Shown: positions 7,749-15,392 of the stretch, in pieces
Layout of the letters: the number at the start of each line of letters is the position of its first letter
Position numbering within the stretch: position 1 is the stretch's first letter
Source: BS150m-G50 sp964517435
Lineage (GTDB): Bacteria > CAIWAD01 > BS150m-G50
DNA: 42,107 bases
Reading direction: 5' to 3'
NCBI GenBank assembly: GCA_964517435.1
Contig: CAZFEC010000026.1
Span: 1 to 42,107 of the forward strand
Position numbers and translations under genes: made by a program
Notes under the pieces: model-generated
Seen by the model: only the letters and a program-made list of their open reading frames with translations
Told to the model about the DNA's origin: nothing
Databases searched by the model: none

Positions 7749-9912
7749 AGGCACTCGCCTTACGCTGACGCCAGACGATGGCCGGCTCTTCGTTGGTCAA
7801 CTTGAAGCTGATGCTGAAGCGCTCGCCTCTCCGCTTGAAGATGAGATCCCCCACCGGTGAGACGATGATCTTCTGGAAGCTCTTCTCCACCTGGTGGGCG
7901 TTGAAGTCGCGCGAGCTGCTGGTGGCAACGATGTGACTGATCACCGGTTCGTTCAAACGGATGGTGTGCCCCAGTGCTTCGATCTTCTGTTTGAACTCCG
8001 GCAGGAAGACATTGGTCACGATGCGGCGGATGTGTTCCTCCTTCAGCGGCTGGAAGTAGGCGATGCGATCCATCTTCATGCGGAATTCTTCCGAGAAGCC
8101 TTCCTCGACAATCGACTGCAGATAGTGTTCCACCTGCGCCTCGCTGCTGGTGGCCTCGTGAAAGCCCACCTGGCGCGACCGGTCGAGATCGGTCACATTC
8201 ATCAGGAAGACGATGGTGGTGTTGGACACATGTATCTTTTCGCCGGTCGGTGCGTGCAGGATGCCGGCGTCGGAGGCCTTCATGAACATCTCCAGCACCT
8301 GTACCGGGATCTCATGCATGTCCTCCAGCAGGATGAGGTAATTGGAACTCTTCTTGAGCTTCTCGAACACCGTGCTGCGGCGGTACTTCACCGTGACCCG
8401 CTCCTTTTCCTCCTGCACCTGGAAATCGTACGGAGAGAGGGTCAGCGGTTCACGGCCGTAAAGCAACTGTGACACTTCCCGCGCCAGCTTGTGCTTACCG
8501 ACCCCCATCGGCCCGACAAAGAGGAAGACGCCGTCCGGCCGCTCCCGGGAGGTGTCCAGCTCGTTGCGCGTGATACGCAGGTGCGAGGCGACGGTGTGCA
8601 CGGCCGCTTCCTGACCGATGATGCTGTCCGCCAGCACCTCCTCCAGCCGGTTGATACGCTCCTGTTTCTTCTCCAGGCCGAGGATCGGCTCGCCGGTGAT
8701 TTCCTCCACCGCCTCGCGGAACAGCTTTTTGACGCTGACCCGCCTGCCGCGCACATTGATTTTCGAGAGTACGATGTCGAGCAGGTGAATGGCCTTCTTG
8801 GGGAAGTGCATCGAGCGGATGAACTTGTCGGCGTAGTCGACCGCCAGCTCGATCCATTCCGGTTTGACCTCGAGGCCGTACTGATCCCGGAAATCGGACA
8901 CGGTGTCTTCCAGCACCGCCTGTACCTCTTCCAGCTTGAGCGCCCTGATGTAGAGCGGCGTGAACAACTCCTGCAGGTAACTGTTGGTGTTGAAGGTGTT
9001 GTTGAAGAACTCCAGGTCGGTGATAAAGATGAAGTGGGTTTCCGGATCGGCGACCAGGTGCATCAGCCGGTTGAACAGCTCCTGCATGAGGGTGTTCTCG
9101 ATGTTGGCCAGGATCTTATCCAGGTCTTCGAAGACGAGAATGACTTCGGGGTGTTCGCGCAGCCAGTCGCCGAGCGCACGCAGCCGGGCGACGATTTCCC
9201 GGTTGTCGCCCAGGTTGGCCAGAAAGAGTTCGAGGTGGAATTCGTAGAGGATCCGCTTGCGGAAGGCGGTCGGCACCTTTCCGCTGTTGATCCGGTGGAC
9301 CAGCTGTTGCAGGGCGGTGCTGCGGCCGGAGCCGGGATGGCCGTACAGCAGCACATTGTGGCGGTAACGGCGGATCAGCACCTCCATGATATTGTCGGTG
9401 GTGGAGCGGAAGTCGATGCCGAGATGCGGCTGCTTCTGCTGCATCCGCAGGTTGAGATTGTATTCATCCGAAAACATCCGCTGGATGATCGTGTGCGCCG
9501 TGCCGTTCTCCTCCTCGATCTGGGCGTCGGGATCGACCATCTGCAGCCGGGCGAGGCTGAAGGGAAAGAGATTGTCCCAGGAAGCCAGCAGCACCTGCAG
9601 GAAATCGGGGATGGTCACGCCATCCTTCTGCTCCTGGATGAAGCTCAACACCTTGGTCAGTCCCGGCGACAGCTCCGCTTCCTCCGGCATCTCCGACGGC
9701 ATGGTGCTGATGGTTTTGCTGAAGAACTCGACCAGGTTGCCGTGATGGGTTTCGTTCTGGATCAGCACCGCCAGCTGCGACGGCAGGGGATCGGATTGCA
9801 GCAGCACCACCAGCAGGTGGAGAAGATCTACATATTTCTGGTCGTTGGCGGCAGCCAGCTCACGCGCCTGTTCAAACAACTGCTGGAAGTCTTCGCTGAA
9901 CTTGAATTCCAT
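7747..9912 (-). CDS. Degenerate ClpA/ClpB-like protein with two AAA+ modules
   Basis: A 721-aa protein laid out like ClpA/ClpB: N-terminal helical Clp-N-like part (1-150), first AAA+ module (about 180-390), linker, and second AAA+ module (about 430-600) with a C-terminal D2-small-like part. Key residues differ from active Clp proteins. Walker A of module 1 is GHPGSGRST (191-199), with Arg in place of the Lys; module 2 has GPMGVGKH (467-474), with His in place of Thr. Both Walker B motifs read E-D instead of D-E (VFEDLD at 260-265; LLEDMH at 528-533). The positions of the Arg fingers (ERRF in ClpB) read LQELF and FRMKMDR, and the D2 pore loop GYVG is absent. The ATG at 9912 has GAGGAG upstream; the frame is open to 10104, but that extension has no family likeness. 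It may be a scaffold, adaptor or non-hydrolysing relative; no ClpP or partner gene is beside it. Confidence 0.8.
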   Translation of the reverse strand: MEFKFSEDFQQLFEQARELAAANDQKYVDLLHLLVVLLQSDPLPSQLAVLIQNETHHGNLVEFFSKTISTMPSEMPEEAELSPGLTKVLSFIQEQKDGVTIPDFLQVLLASWDNLFPFSLARLQMVDPDAQIEEENGTAHTIIQRMFSDEYNLNLRMQQKQPHLGIDFRSTTDNIMEVLIRRYRHNVLLYGHPGSGRSTALQQLVHRINSGKVPTAFRKRILYEFHLELFLANLGDNREIVARLRALGDWLREHPEVILVFEDLDKILANIENTLMQELFNRLMHLVADPETHFIFITDLEFFNNTFNTNSYLQELFTPLYIRALKLEEVQAVLEDTVSDFRDQYGLEVKPEWIELAVDYADKFIRSMHFPKKAIHLLDIVLSKINVRGRRVSVKKLFREAVEEITGEPILGLEKKQERINRLEEVLADSIIGQEAAVHTVASHLRITRNELDTSRERPDGVFLFVGPMGVGKHKLAREVSQLLYGREPLTLSPYDFQVQEEKERVTVKYRRSTVFEKLKKSSNYLILLEDMHEIPVQVLEMFMKASDAGILHAPTGEKIHVSNTTIVFLMNVTDLDRSRQVGFHEATSSEAQVEHYLQSIVEEGFSEEFRMKMDRIAYFQPLKEEHIRRIVTNVFLPEFKQKIEALGHTIRLNEPVISHIVATSSSRDFNAHQVEKSFQKIIVSPVGDLIFKRRGERFSISFKLTNEEPAIVWRQRKASA

Positions 9913-10150
9913 GGTCTCCTCTTCCGGTAGGTTATCTGCTCCTAGTGTTGTTAACATAGGGAGGTTTTTTTTGTTTATCGAGTGTTTAGAAATGGTAGGG
10001 TTAAGATGGAAGAAGAATCTCACGCGAAGCATGCATAGAACGCAAATTGATTTTTTATGGGGGATAGCTTCCTGCTGGAAACTTCGGTAAACGATCGAAA
10101 GCAAACGATCCCCTCATCCATTCATGGATTTCCCTAGCGTCCTTGGCGTC

Positions 10151-10168
10151 CTTTGCGCTCTTTGCGAG
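10151..10168. repeat. Dispersed 18-bp repeat, copy 1
   Basis: CTTTGCGCTCTTTGCGAG here is the exact reverse complement of 19054-19071. The copy sits in the 281-bp space between the divergent Clp-like and lipoprotein genes, within a stretch of similar CTTGGCGTC/CTTTGCG words (10133-10168). Confidence 0.8.
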
Positions 10169-10193
10169 AAGTTTCTTCGGCTGAGGATCGACA

Positions 10194-11066
10194 ATGAATA
10201 AAATACGCCCATTCGTATACGTAACCTGCCTGCTACTGCTCAGCTGCAGCGGCGGGGAACCGGAAACGCCGCCAACGCCGGCGCCGCCGCCCCTGGCGAT
10301 CTCCGGCACGATGTCGCTCAGTGTGGAGGAATTCTCCTCGCGGCAGGCGGCCGACCCACTGACCCCGCCCCTGCGGATTGTCGAGGACTGGGCGCGGGAG
10401 GCGACACTGCTGGCCGAGGTTTACCGGCGGGGAATCGATCAGCGGCCGGAGGTGATCGAACGCAGGCGCCGGGCGGTGCGCCTGGTATTGCTGGCGGAGC
10501 TGGAGCGGGAACTGACCGGGGAAGTGGATCCTCCCGGTTCGCGGGCCGTCAAACGCTGGTGGGATCGCCAGTTCCATTCCTTCCGGGTAGGCGAGCCGAT
10601 GATGCGGGCGGATCTGTACAGCCACAGCAACGGCGACACCCTCAGCCGCATACGCAAACTGCTGCAGGGTGAGGTCAGCGAGAACTGGATCCGCGACCAC
10701 TTCCCGGTCGTGCGGATTCACGATACCGGATTCCTCTTTCGCGCCGAGCTGCGCCGCGAGCTGGCGGCGTTCCTCTTCGATTCCACCGCCACGATCTCCG
10801 GAGTCATTCCGATCGGCGAGCACTATTTCCTGCTTAAACGTACCGGGGAGCGGGATCCGGACCACCATTTCACGCTGACCGAGGTGGAGGATGAAATCGG
10901 CACTTATCTCCTGCAGCAGGAGCGGGAGCGGCGTCTCAGCACCTGGAGGGCGCAGCGGCTGCAGGAACTCGAGTTGGAGGTGGACACTCTCCGCGTGATC
11001 GCAGCCGCGGAATCGCTGCTGACCGGCGCCCCCCAGCCCCTCCCGGACGCCGTCGCAAGTCCATAG
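10194..11066 (+). CDS. Lipoprotein, probable divergent SurA/PpiC-type peptidyl-prolyl isomerase
   Basis: A 290-aa protein with a lipoprotein signal (IRPFVYVTCLLLLSC, lipobox LLSC) and a Pro-rich linker, so it should be anchored in a membrane. The remainder resembles SurA/PrsA-type chaperones in layout: helical segments such as EDWAREATLLAEVYRRGI and ERRRRAVRLVLLAELEREL, a short middle part (VSENWIRDHFPVVRIHDTG to GVIPIGEHYFLLKRTGE) in the place of a parvulin domain, and a charged C-terminal helix (EIGTYLLQQERERRLSTWR). The isomerase core is short and poorly conserved, so it may be a chaperone without isomerase activity. ATG at 10194 with GAGG 8 bp upstream. The family call is tentative. Confidence 0.6.
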   Translation: MNKIRPFVYVTCLLLLSCSGGEPETPPTPAPPPLAISGTMSLSVEEFSSRQAADPLTPPLRIVEDWAREATLLAEVYRRGIDQRPEVIERRRRAVRLVLLAELERELTGEVDPPGSRAVKRWWDRQFHSFRVGEPMMRADLYSHSNGDTLSRIRKLLQGEVSENWIRDHFPVVRIHDTGFLFRAELRRELAAFLFDSTATISGVIPIGEHYFLLKRTGERDPDHHFTLTEVEDEIGTYLLQQERERRLSTWRAQRLQELELEVDTLRVIAAAESLLTGAPQPLPDAVASP

Positions 11067-11102
11067 CGAGTGGCTGTCGGTGCGGGGTTCTGGTTCCGCC
11101 GC

Positions 11103-11131
11103 TTGACTAACCAGGGCGTTTTCGCTAAGTT
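11103..11131 (+). promoter_or_regulatory. Candidate sigma-70 type promoter upstream of mobA
   Basis: TTGACT (11103-11108), a 17-bp spacer and TAAGTT (11126-11131). The -35 box is good and the -10 box weak. It lies 72 bp before the mobA start in a 136-bp intergenic space, so it could drive mobA-fdhE. Confidence 0.35.
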
Positions 11132-11146
11132 GTTGTCCACGCAACC

Positions 11147-11161
11147 TGAGATATCATCTCA
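11147..11161. promoter_or_regulatory. 15-bp palindrome, candidate operator before mobA
   Basis: TGAGAT-ATC-ATCTCA, perfect six-base arms, placed about 16 bp after the candidate -10 box and 42 bp before mobA. It does not look like a ModE site. Which protein would bind is unknown. Confidence 0.35.
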
Positions 11162-11202
11162 ACTGTGTTCAGACACCATTAGTTCGCATTTCCGGGAGTG
11201 TA

Positions 11203-11805
11203 GTGAAGCTCACGCAAACCTCGGTCGCCATTCTGATGGGCGGTGACAGCCGTCGCTTCGGCAGTGATAAATCGCGCTGCCTGTTCGACGCGCAGCCGCT
11301 CTACCGCCGCCTGTACGACCGTTGGGCGCCGCACTTCGCAGATGTCGCCTGCATCGTCAGGACAACGGGCACCGTGACCGATCCCGATATTCCGGAACAC
11401 TCCGATCTCATCCCCGGCCTGGGTCCGCTCGGCGGCATCCTCACTGCGCTCCACTACGCTGACCGCCCGTATTGCTTCGTCACCGCCGTCGACCTGCCTT
11501 TCCTGCCGGTCGAACTTCCCGGCCACCTGGCTGTGTACCTGACGGAAGCCGACATCGTGGTTCCGCAGAAGGAGGGGCGGCTGGAACCGCTGGCCGCTTT
11601 CTACAGCCGTGATTGTCTGCCGCCCATCCGCGCCGCGATCGAGCGGGGCGAGTCACGGGTGCGCTCTTTCTGGGAGGCGGTCAGGGTCAGAACGGTGATC
11701 GTTGAAGATGAGATTCCAGCCGGTATTGAGGATAACGCCTTCACGAACCTGAATTATCCTGAAGACTACCAGCGAGCACGGGAAGTCGCCTCCCGGACCG
11801 GCTAA
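11203..11805 (+). CDS. mobA: Molybdenum cofactor guanylyltransferase
   Basis: Transfers GMP from GTP to molybdopterin to make the dinucleotide form of the cofactor used by enzymes such as formate dehydrogenase. The 200-aa protein has the N-terminal nucleotide-binding signature ILMGGDSRRFGSDKS (10-24), GLGPLGGILTAL and the metal-binding loop VTAVDLPFLP, and ends with the LNYPEDYQ pattern seen at the C-terminus of the family. The start is GTG at 11203. It opens a long same-strand run of cofactor genes and is followed 56 bp later by fdhE, which fits a role in supplying cofactor to a formate dehydrogenase encoded elsewhere. Confidence 0.92.
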   Translation: MKLTQTSVAILMGGDSRRFGSDKSRCLFDAQPLYRRLYDRWAPHFADVACIVRTTGTVTDPDIPEHSDLIPGLGPLGGILTALHYADRPYCFVTAVDLPFLPVELPGHLAVYLTEADIVVPQKEGRLEPLAAFYSRDCLPPIRAAIERGESRVRSFWEAVRVRTVIVEDEIPAGIEDNAFTNLNYPEDYQRAREVASRTG

Positions 11806-11861
11806 ACACGGTGGCGACGCTCCGCTCAACGCGCCCCGCGGTATAAACAGAACGGAACACG

Positions 11862-12728
11862 ATGACAGAAGCAACTACGCATCCCGACGACCTGATCCAG
11901 GCGGAACTGGAAGCGATCACCGGCTTCAGCGACGCCCTGAGTGCGCTCTGGAACGAGTTCGAGACCCGGCAGCTGTTCACGGAGCCGTTGCCGTCCCTCG
12001 AGCGGGAGGCGGCTTCAGAGCTGCTGCACCAGGGCAAACCGCTCTGCCTCACCCTGCCGCCTCCGGATGCGGCCTGCTGCCGGGAGCTGTTGCTGGAACT
12101 GCTCATACTCTACGCCCGGCAGTTGCCGGACCGCGCCGACCCGATCTCGGGACTGACGGATCGCTTCCAGGGGGATGACGACCTCTGCCGGCGGTTCATC
12201 GCCGACATGCTGGCCAACGATGCGCGGGCGGTTTTCCAGTTCGCCCTCCAGAATCAGATCCCGGAGGACCTGATCACGCTGCTGGCGGTTCATTCCTCCC
12301 GACCCTGGCGCCGTCTCGCCGCCCGCTCGCTGCCGGAGGGACTCGATCTCAGCAGCTGGCGCCGCGGTAACTGCCCCGTCTGCGGACACCGGCCGGCGCT
12401 GGGGCACATCGACGACACGGAGGGCGGTCGCACGCTCTGGTGCCAGCACTGCGGCGGCACCTGGTCCTTCCCGCGGCTCCAGTGCTTCAGCTGCGGCACC
12501 GATGACCAGGAGCAGTTGTCGATTCTGCATCCGGAGAACTCGCAGCGCTACCGCTGCCAGACCTGCAGTCAGTGCCGGCGGTTCCTGAAGGAGGTGCGCA
12601 TCGGGAAGCCGGTAGCGGAATTTCCGTTCGATCCGTTCTATCTCGCCACCGGTCTTCTGGATCACATGGCCTGGGAGGAGGGATATATTCAGGATTCCGT
12701 ACTGCTGGTTCCTGAGGTAAGAGAATAG
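11862..12728 (+). CDS. fdhE: Formate dehydrogenase accessory protein FdhE
   Basis: A 288-aa protein needed for maturation of respiratory formate dehydrogenase. The N-terminal two-thirds is helical; the C-terminal third has the rubredoxin-like four CxxC set of the family: CPVCGHRP, CQHCGGTWSFPR, CFSCGTDD and CQTCSQC, which bind metal. Its place behind mobA supports a Mo- or W-dependent formate dehydrogenase in this organism, though no dehydrogenase subunit lies in the window. The ATG at 11862 has GGAA upstream. A large imperfect hairpin starts just after the stop codon and separates this gene from the modE-wtp group. Confidence 0.9.
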   Translation: MTEATTHPDDLIQAELEAITGFSDALSALWNEFETRQLFTEPLPSLEREAASELLHQGKPLCLTLPPPDAACCRELLLELLILYARQLPDRADPISGLTDRFQGDDDLCRRFIADMLANDARAVFQFALQNQIPEDLITLLAVHSSRPWRRLAARSLPEGLDLSSWRRGNCPVCGHRPALGHIDDTEGGRTLWCQHCGGTWSFPRLQCFSCGTDDQEQLSILHPENSQRYRCQTCSQCRRFLKEVRIGKPVAEFPFDPFYLATGLLDHMAWEEGYIQDSVLLVPEVRE

Positions 12729-12735
12729 AACCGCG

Positions 12736-12883
12736 AATGAACGCTAATAAACGCGAATGGTTGAGTTTTCGGTATTGGAATTCGGTATCGAGATTCGTAA
12801 GTCGAGTATCGAATTCAATACTGTTCTCAAATCGACTCTCGGTTTCGAATCCCGATCTCGATTCCCAAGCTATTAGCGTCTAT
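12736..12883. repeat. Large imperfect hairpin behind fdhE
   Basis: The outer arms contain ACGCTAATA (12741-12749) and its exact complement TATTAGCGT (12871-12879), with further near-matches outward. Inside are degenerate GGTATTGG/GGTATCGAG words on the left (12770-12800) and CCCGATCTCGATTCCC words on the right (12850-12866). It belongs with the hairpins at 1073 and 19615 but has more mismatches. Confidence 0.6.
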
Positions 12884-12986
12884 TCTAGTGCCTTTGGCAC
12901 AAGGCGAACTAACATGTGGGCTTGTTCTGCCGTTGTTGGTTCGAAAGCGCGTTAATTAGCGGTTTGTTGTACTTTTTTTTGACTAA

Positions 12987-13010
12987 CGATATGTCAGACA
13001 ATTCATAACG
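12987..13010. promoter_or_regulatory. Candidate ModE operator before the modE-wtp operon
   Basis: Arms CGATATG (12987-12993) and CATAACG (13004-13010) form a near-perfect inverted repeat with a 10-bp centre. The shape, CG-TTAT to ATA-CG about 24 bp across, resembles known ModE operators. It overlaps the expected promoter: TTGACT at 12979-12984 directly precedes it, and the first gene starts at 13033. Since modE itself is the second gene, self-control by molybdate or tungstate is likely. Confidence 0.45.
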
Positions 13011-13032
13011 TTGCGAACCGTAAGGAGTAATA

Positions 13033-13230
13033 ATGACCGAGTATTCCGAAGAGAAGCTGCTGGAGCTGATCCAGGTGCAGACCTACCGCGAGAACGACCG
13101 GATCAAGTTCAAATGCCCTGACGCCTTGAAGCTGGCGGCAGAGCTGGGGATCGATCCACTCAAGATCGCCGCGGTCTGCAATCGACACGACATCCGGATC
13201 GCCGCCTGCCAGCTGGGTTGCTTTAAGTGA
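13033..13230 (+). CDS. Small conserved protein ending in CQLGCFK
   Basis: A 65-aa protein with AAGGAG 8 bp before its ATG, so it is well translated. The sequence is helical and charged, with a helix-turn-helix-like middle (DALKLAAELGIDPLKIAAVCNRHDIRI) and three cysteines, two in the final CQLGCFK. Its stop overlaps the start of modE by one base (TGATG), so the two are coupled. I recall similar small proteins next to Mo-cofactor genes in some Deltaproteobacteria, but no function is known to me. A DNA-binding or metal-sensing partner of ModE is possible; this is inference from position and the cysteines. Confidence 0.75.
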   Translation: MTEYSEEKLLELIQVQTYRENDRIKFKCPDALKLAAELGIDPLKIAAVCNRHDIRIAACQLGCFK

Positions 13231-13613
13231 TGACCGGCGGGGAAGCGGGAGAAAGCGACCTGCGGCCGCGCTTGAAGCTCTGGATTTCGCGCGGTACCCT
13301 CCAGGGCGCTTTCGGTGACGGCAAATGGCGGCTGCTGATGGCCATCCGGCGCGAGGGTTCTCTGCGGGGAGCCGCGCAGGCGCTCGGGATCAGTTACCGT
13401 AAGGCGTGGGGTGATCTGCGCAAAGCGGAGGAGAGTCTCGATTGCCACCTGGTGGAACGGCACCGGGGCGGGCGAACGGGCGGTAATATGGAATTGACGA
13501 CAGCGGGGAGCAACTGGCTGCAGGCGTACGGGGATTTTCGTCGCGGCGTGGAAGCGGTCGTGGATCAACTATTCGAGGAGTGTTTTACCAATGCAAACCT
13601 GGATTTCAACTAG
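13230..13613 (+). CDS. modE: ModE-type molybdate/tungstate regulator, DNA-binding domain only
   Basis: A winged helix-turn-helix protein of 127 aa from ATG 13230. The segment WRLLMAIRREGSLRGAAQALGISYRKAWGDLRKAEESL (about 30-66) is the ModE/LysR-like DNA-binding domain, and the following HRGGRTGGNMELTTAG is the ModE wing region. The C-terminal oxyanion-binding TOBE repeats of full-length ModE are missing, so it must sense metal through another protein or bind DNA without ligand. It probably binds the palindrome at 12987-13010 and controls this operon. Its 3' end overlaps the wtpA start by 23 bp. Confidence 0.85.
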   Translation: MTGGEAGESDLRPRLKLWISRGTLQGAFGDGKWRLLMAIRREGSLRGAAQALGISYRKAWGDLRKAEESLDCHLVERHRGGRTGGNMELTTAGSNWLQAYGDFRRGVEAVVDQLFEECFTNANLDFN

Positions 13614-14604
13614 ACGGAGCCTGCGGTTCGCCGGTATCTGGCTCGGTGCCCTGCTCCTGCTGACAACGGGTGGAAAAGGACAACCGGCGGGCGCCCCGGA
13701 AACGCTGCAGGGAGATCTTACCATCTTTCATGCCGGCAGTCTCTCCATCCCGATGCGTATGATGACGGATATTTTCGAGGCGGAGCATCCCCGGGTGAAG
13801 GTTTACCTGGAAGCCGCGGGCAGCCGCCTCTGCGCCCGCAAGATCTGTGAACTGGGACGCAAGTGTGATCTGTTCGCTTCCGCCGACTACACCGTTATCG
13901 ACCAACTGCTGATACCGGAGTTCGCCACCTGGAATATCCCGCTGGTGACCAACGAGATGGTGCTGGCGTATCACAACGCGTCACGCTACAGCGACCAGAT
14001 CAACTCCGACAACTGGTACCGGATCCTGCAGCGTGACGATGTCGTCTACGGCCGTTCCGATCCCGATTCCGATCCCTGTGGCTACCGTTCCGTCCTCGCC
14101 ATCCAGCTGGCGGAGCAGTTCTACGAGCAACCGGGTTTGACCGCAACGCTGCTGGCCAAGGACCGGGAGGCGATCCGCCCCCGCGAAACCCACCTGCTGG
14201 CGCTGCTGGAGGTAGGACAGATTGATTACCTCTTCATCTACCGTTCTGTCGCCTGGCAGCACGGCCTCGAGATACTCTCCCTGCCGCCGGAGATCGACCT
14301 GGGCGCGCCGGAGCACGAAGCATTCTATGCGACCGCCTCGGTGGAGATTCTTGGCAGGAAACCCGGTACGACCATCACCAAGCGGGGTCAGGCGATGCTG
14401 TACGGGGTGACGATCCCCACCGATCCGCCCCACCCGGTGTTGGCGGAGGCCTTTCTGCACTTCCTGCTTGACCCGGAGGGGGGTCTGCGGATCCTGGCCG
14501 AACAGGGTCAGGCGAGTGCGGTACCCACTCCCACCACCACCTGGTCGCAGTTGCCGCCTCAGCTGCGGCGCTACGCCCTGCCGCCGGGAGGAAACCAGGA
14601 TTGA
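13591..14604 (+). CDS. wtpA: Tungstate/molybdate ABC transporter, substrate-binding protein (WtpA-like)
   Basis: A 337-aa exported binding protein. A signal peptide occupies residues 1-33 (GIWLGALLLLTTGGKG). The mature part has FHAGSLSIPM, EAAGSRLCARKICELGRKCD and FASADYTVID, which match the WtpA/archaeal ModA branch rather than E. coli ModA. That branch binds tungstate very tightly and molybdate as well. Further conserved parts are YGRSDPDSDPCGYRSVLAIQLAE and IDYLFIYRSVA. The start lies inside modE, and its stop overlaps the permease start (TTGA). Tungstate preference is inferred from family only. Confidence 0.88.
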   Translation: MQTWISTRRSLRFAGIWLGALLLLTTGGKGQPAGAPETLQGDLTIFHAGSLSIPMRMMTDIFEAEHPRVKVYLEAAGSRLCARKICELGRKCDLFASADYTVIDQLLIPEFATWNIPLVTNEMVLAYHNASRYSDQINSDNWYRILQRDDVVYGRSDPDSDPCGYRSVLAIQLAEQFYEQPGLTATLLAKDREAIRPRETHLLALLEVGQIDYLFIYRSVAWQHGLEILSLPPEIDLGAPEHEAFYATASVEILGRKPGTTITKRGQAMLYGVTIPTDPPHPVLAEAFLHFLLDPEGGLRILAEQGQASAVPTPTTTWSQLPPQLRRYALPPGGNQD

Positions 14605-15392
14605 AACCGTCGCGTCGCCTGAACCGGATGCAGCTTCTATTCAGCCTCCTGGGCGGAGCTGTGCTGCTCTTTATCCTGGCGCCGCTGCTGGCGGTCTTTC
14701 TGCGCAGTTCACCTGCGTTGATGTGGGAGACGGCGCGGGAGTCGGCGGTGCAGAGCAGCATCTGGCTGACGTTGACGGCATCGCTGGGCGCCACCCTGCT
14801 GTTCGCGCTGCCCGCGATCCCGTTCGCCTGGTTGCTGGCGCGACGTCGCTTCCCGCTGCGCCGGCTGGTCGCCGGCGTGATCGACCTGCCGATAATCATT
14901 CCCCACTCCGCCGCCGGTATCGCCCTGCTGGTGGTACTCTCGCGGGAAGGAGTGCTGGGGGCACTGGCGGAGAAGGTCGGCCTGCAACTGACCGGTTCGC
15001 CGCTCGGCATCATGCTGGCGATGGCTTTCGTCAGCCTTCCGTTCCTGATTCACGCAGCCCAGGACGGCTTCGCTGCCGTGCCGGAACGGCTGGAGAAGGT
15101 GGCATTGAACCTCGGCGCTTCGCCGCTGCGGGTATTCACGACGATTTCGCTGCCGCTGGCCCGCCGCTCGATCCTTTCCGGTTTGATCCTGATGTGGGCG
15201 CGCGGTATGAGTGAGTTCGGCGCCATCATCATCATCGCCTACCATCCCATGGTGACGCCGGTGATGATGTACGAGCGCCTCGGCAGCTTCGGTCTGAAGT
15301 ACGCGTTGCCGGTGACGGCGGTATTTCTGCTGGTCAGCTTCGCATTGTTCATCCTGATGCGGGTAGTGGCGGGAGACAAAGATGTCGCTTAG
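14601..15392 (+). CDS. wtpB: Tungstate/molybdate ABC transporter, permease
   Basis: A 263-aa inner-membrane protein with about six membrane segments, beginning with LLFSLLGGAVLLFILAPLLA. The EAA loop that docks with the ATPase is seen as LEKVALNLGASPLRVFTTISLPLARRSI, and ARGMSEFGAI is conserved in ModB/WtpB permeases. The TTG start at 14601 overlaps the wtpA stop by four bases and is preceded by GGGAGG. The last 11 bases overlap the ATPase gene. Together with its neighbours it forms a complete importer. Confidence 0.9.
   Translation: MKPSRRLNRMQLLFSLLGGAVLLFILAPLLAVFLRSSPALMWETARESAVQSSIWLTLTASLGATLLFALPAIPFAWLLARRRFPLRRLVAGVIDLPIIIPHSAAGIALLVVLSREGVLGALAEKVGLQLTGSPLGIMLAMAFVSLPFLIHAAQDGFAAVPERLEKVALNLGASPLRVFTTISLPLARRSILSGLILMWARGMSEFGAIIIIAYHPMVTPVMMYERLGSFGLKYALPVTAVFLLVSFALFILMRVVAGDKDVA

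Noticed and set aside
8491..9930. 479-codon plus-strand frame opposite the Clp-like gene
   Set aside because: Antisense shadow; Leu/Val/Gln-rich translation without motifs.
11067..11202. Molybdenum cofactor riboswitch before mobA
   Set aside because: Only a short palindrome and a possible promoter were seen; the multi-stem Moco motif is not evident.
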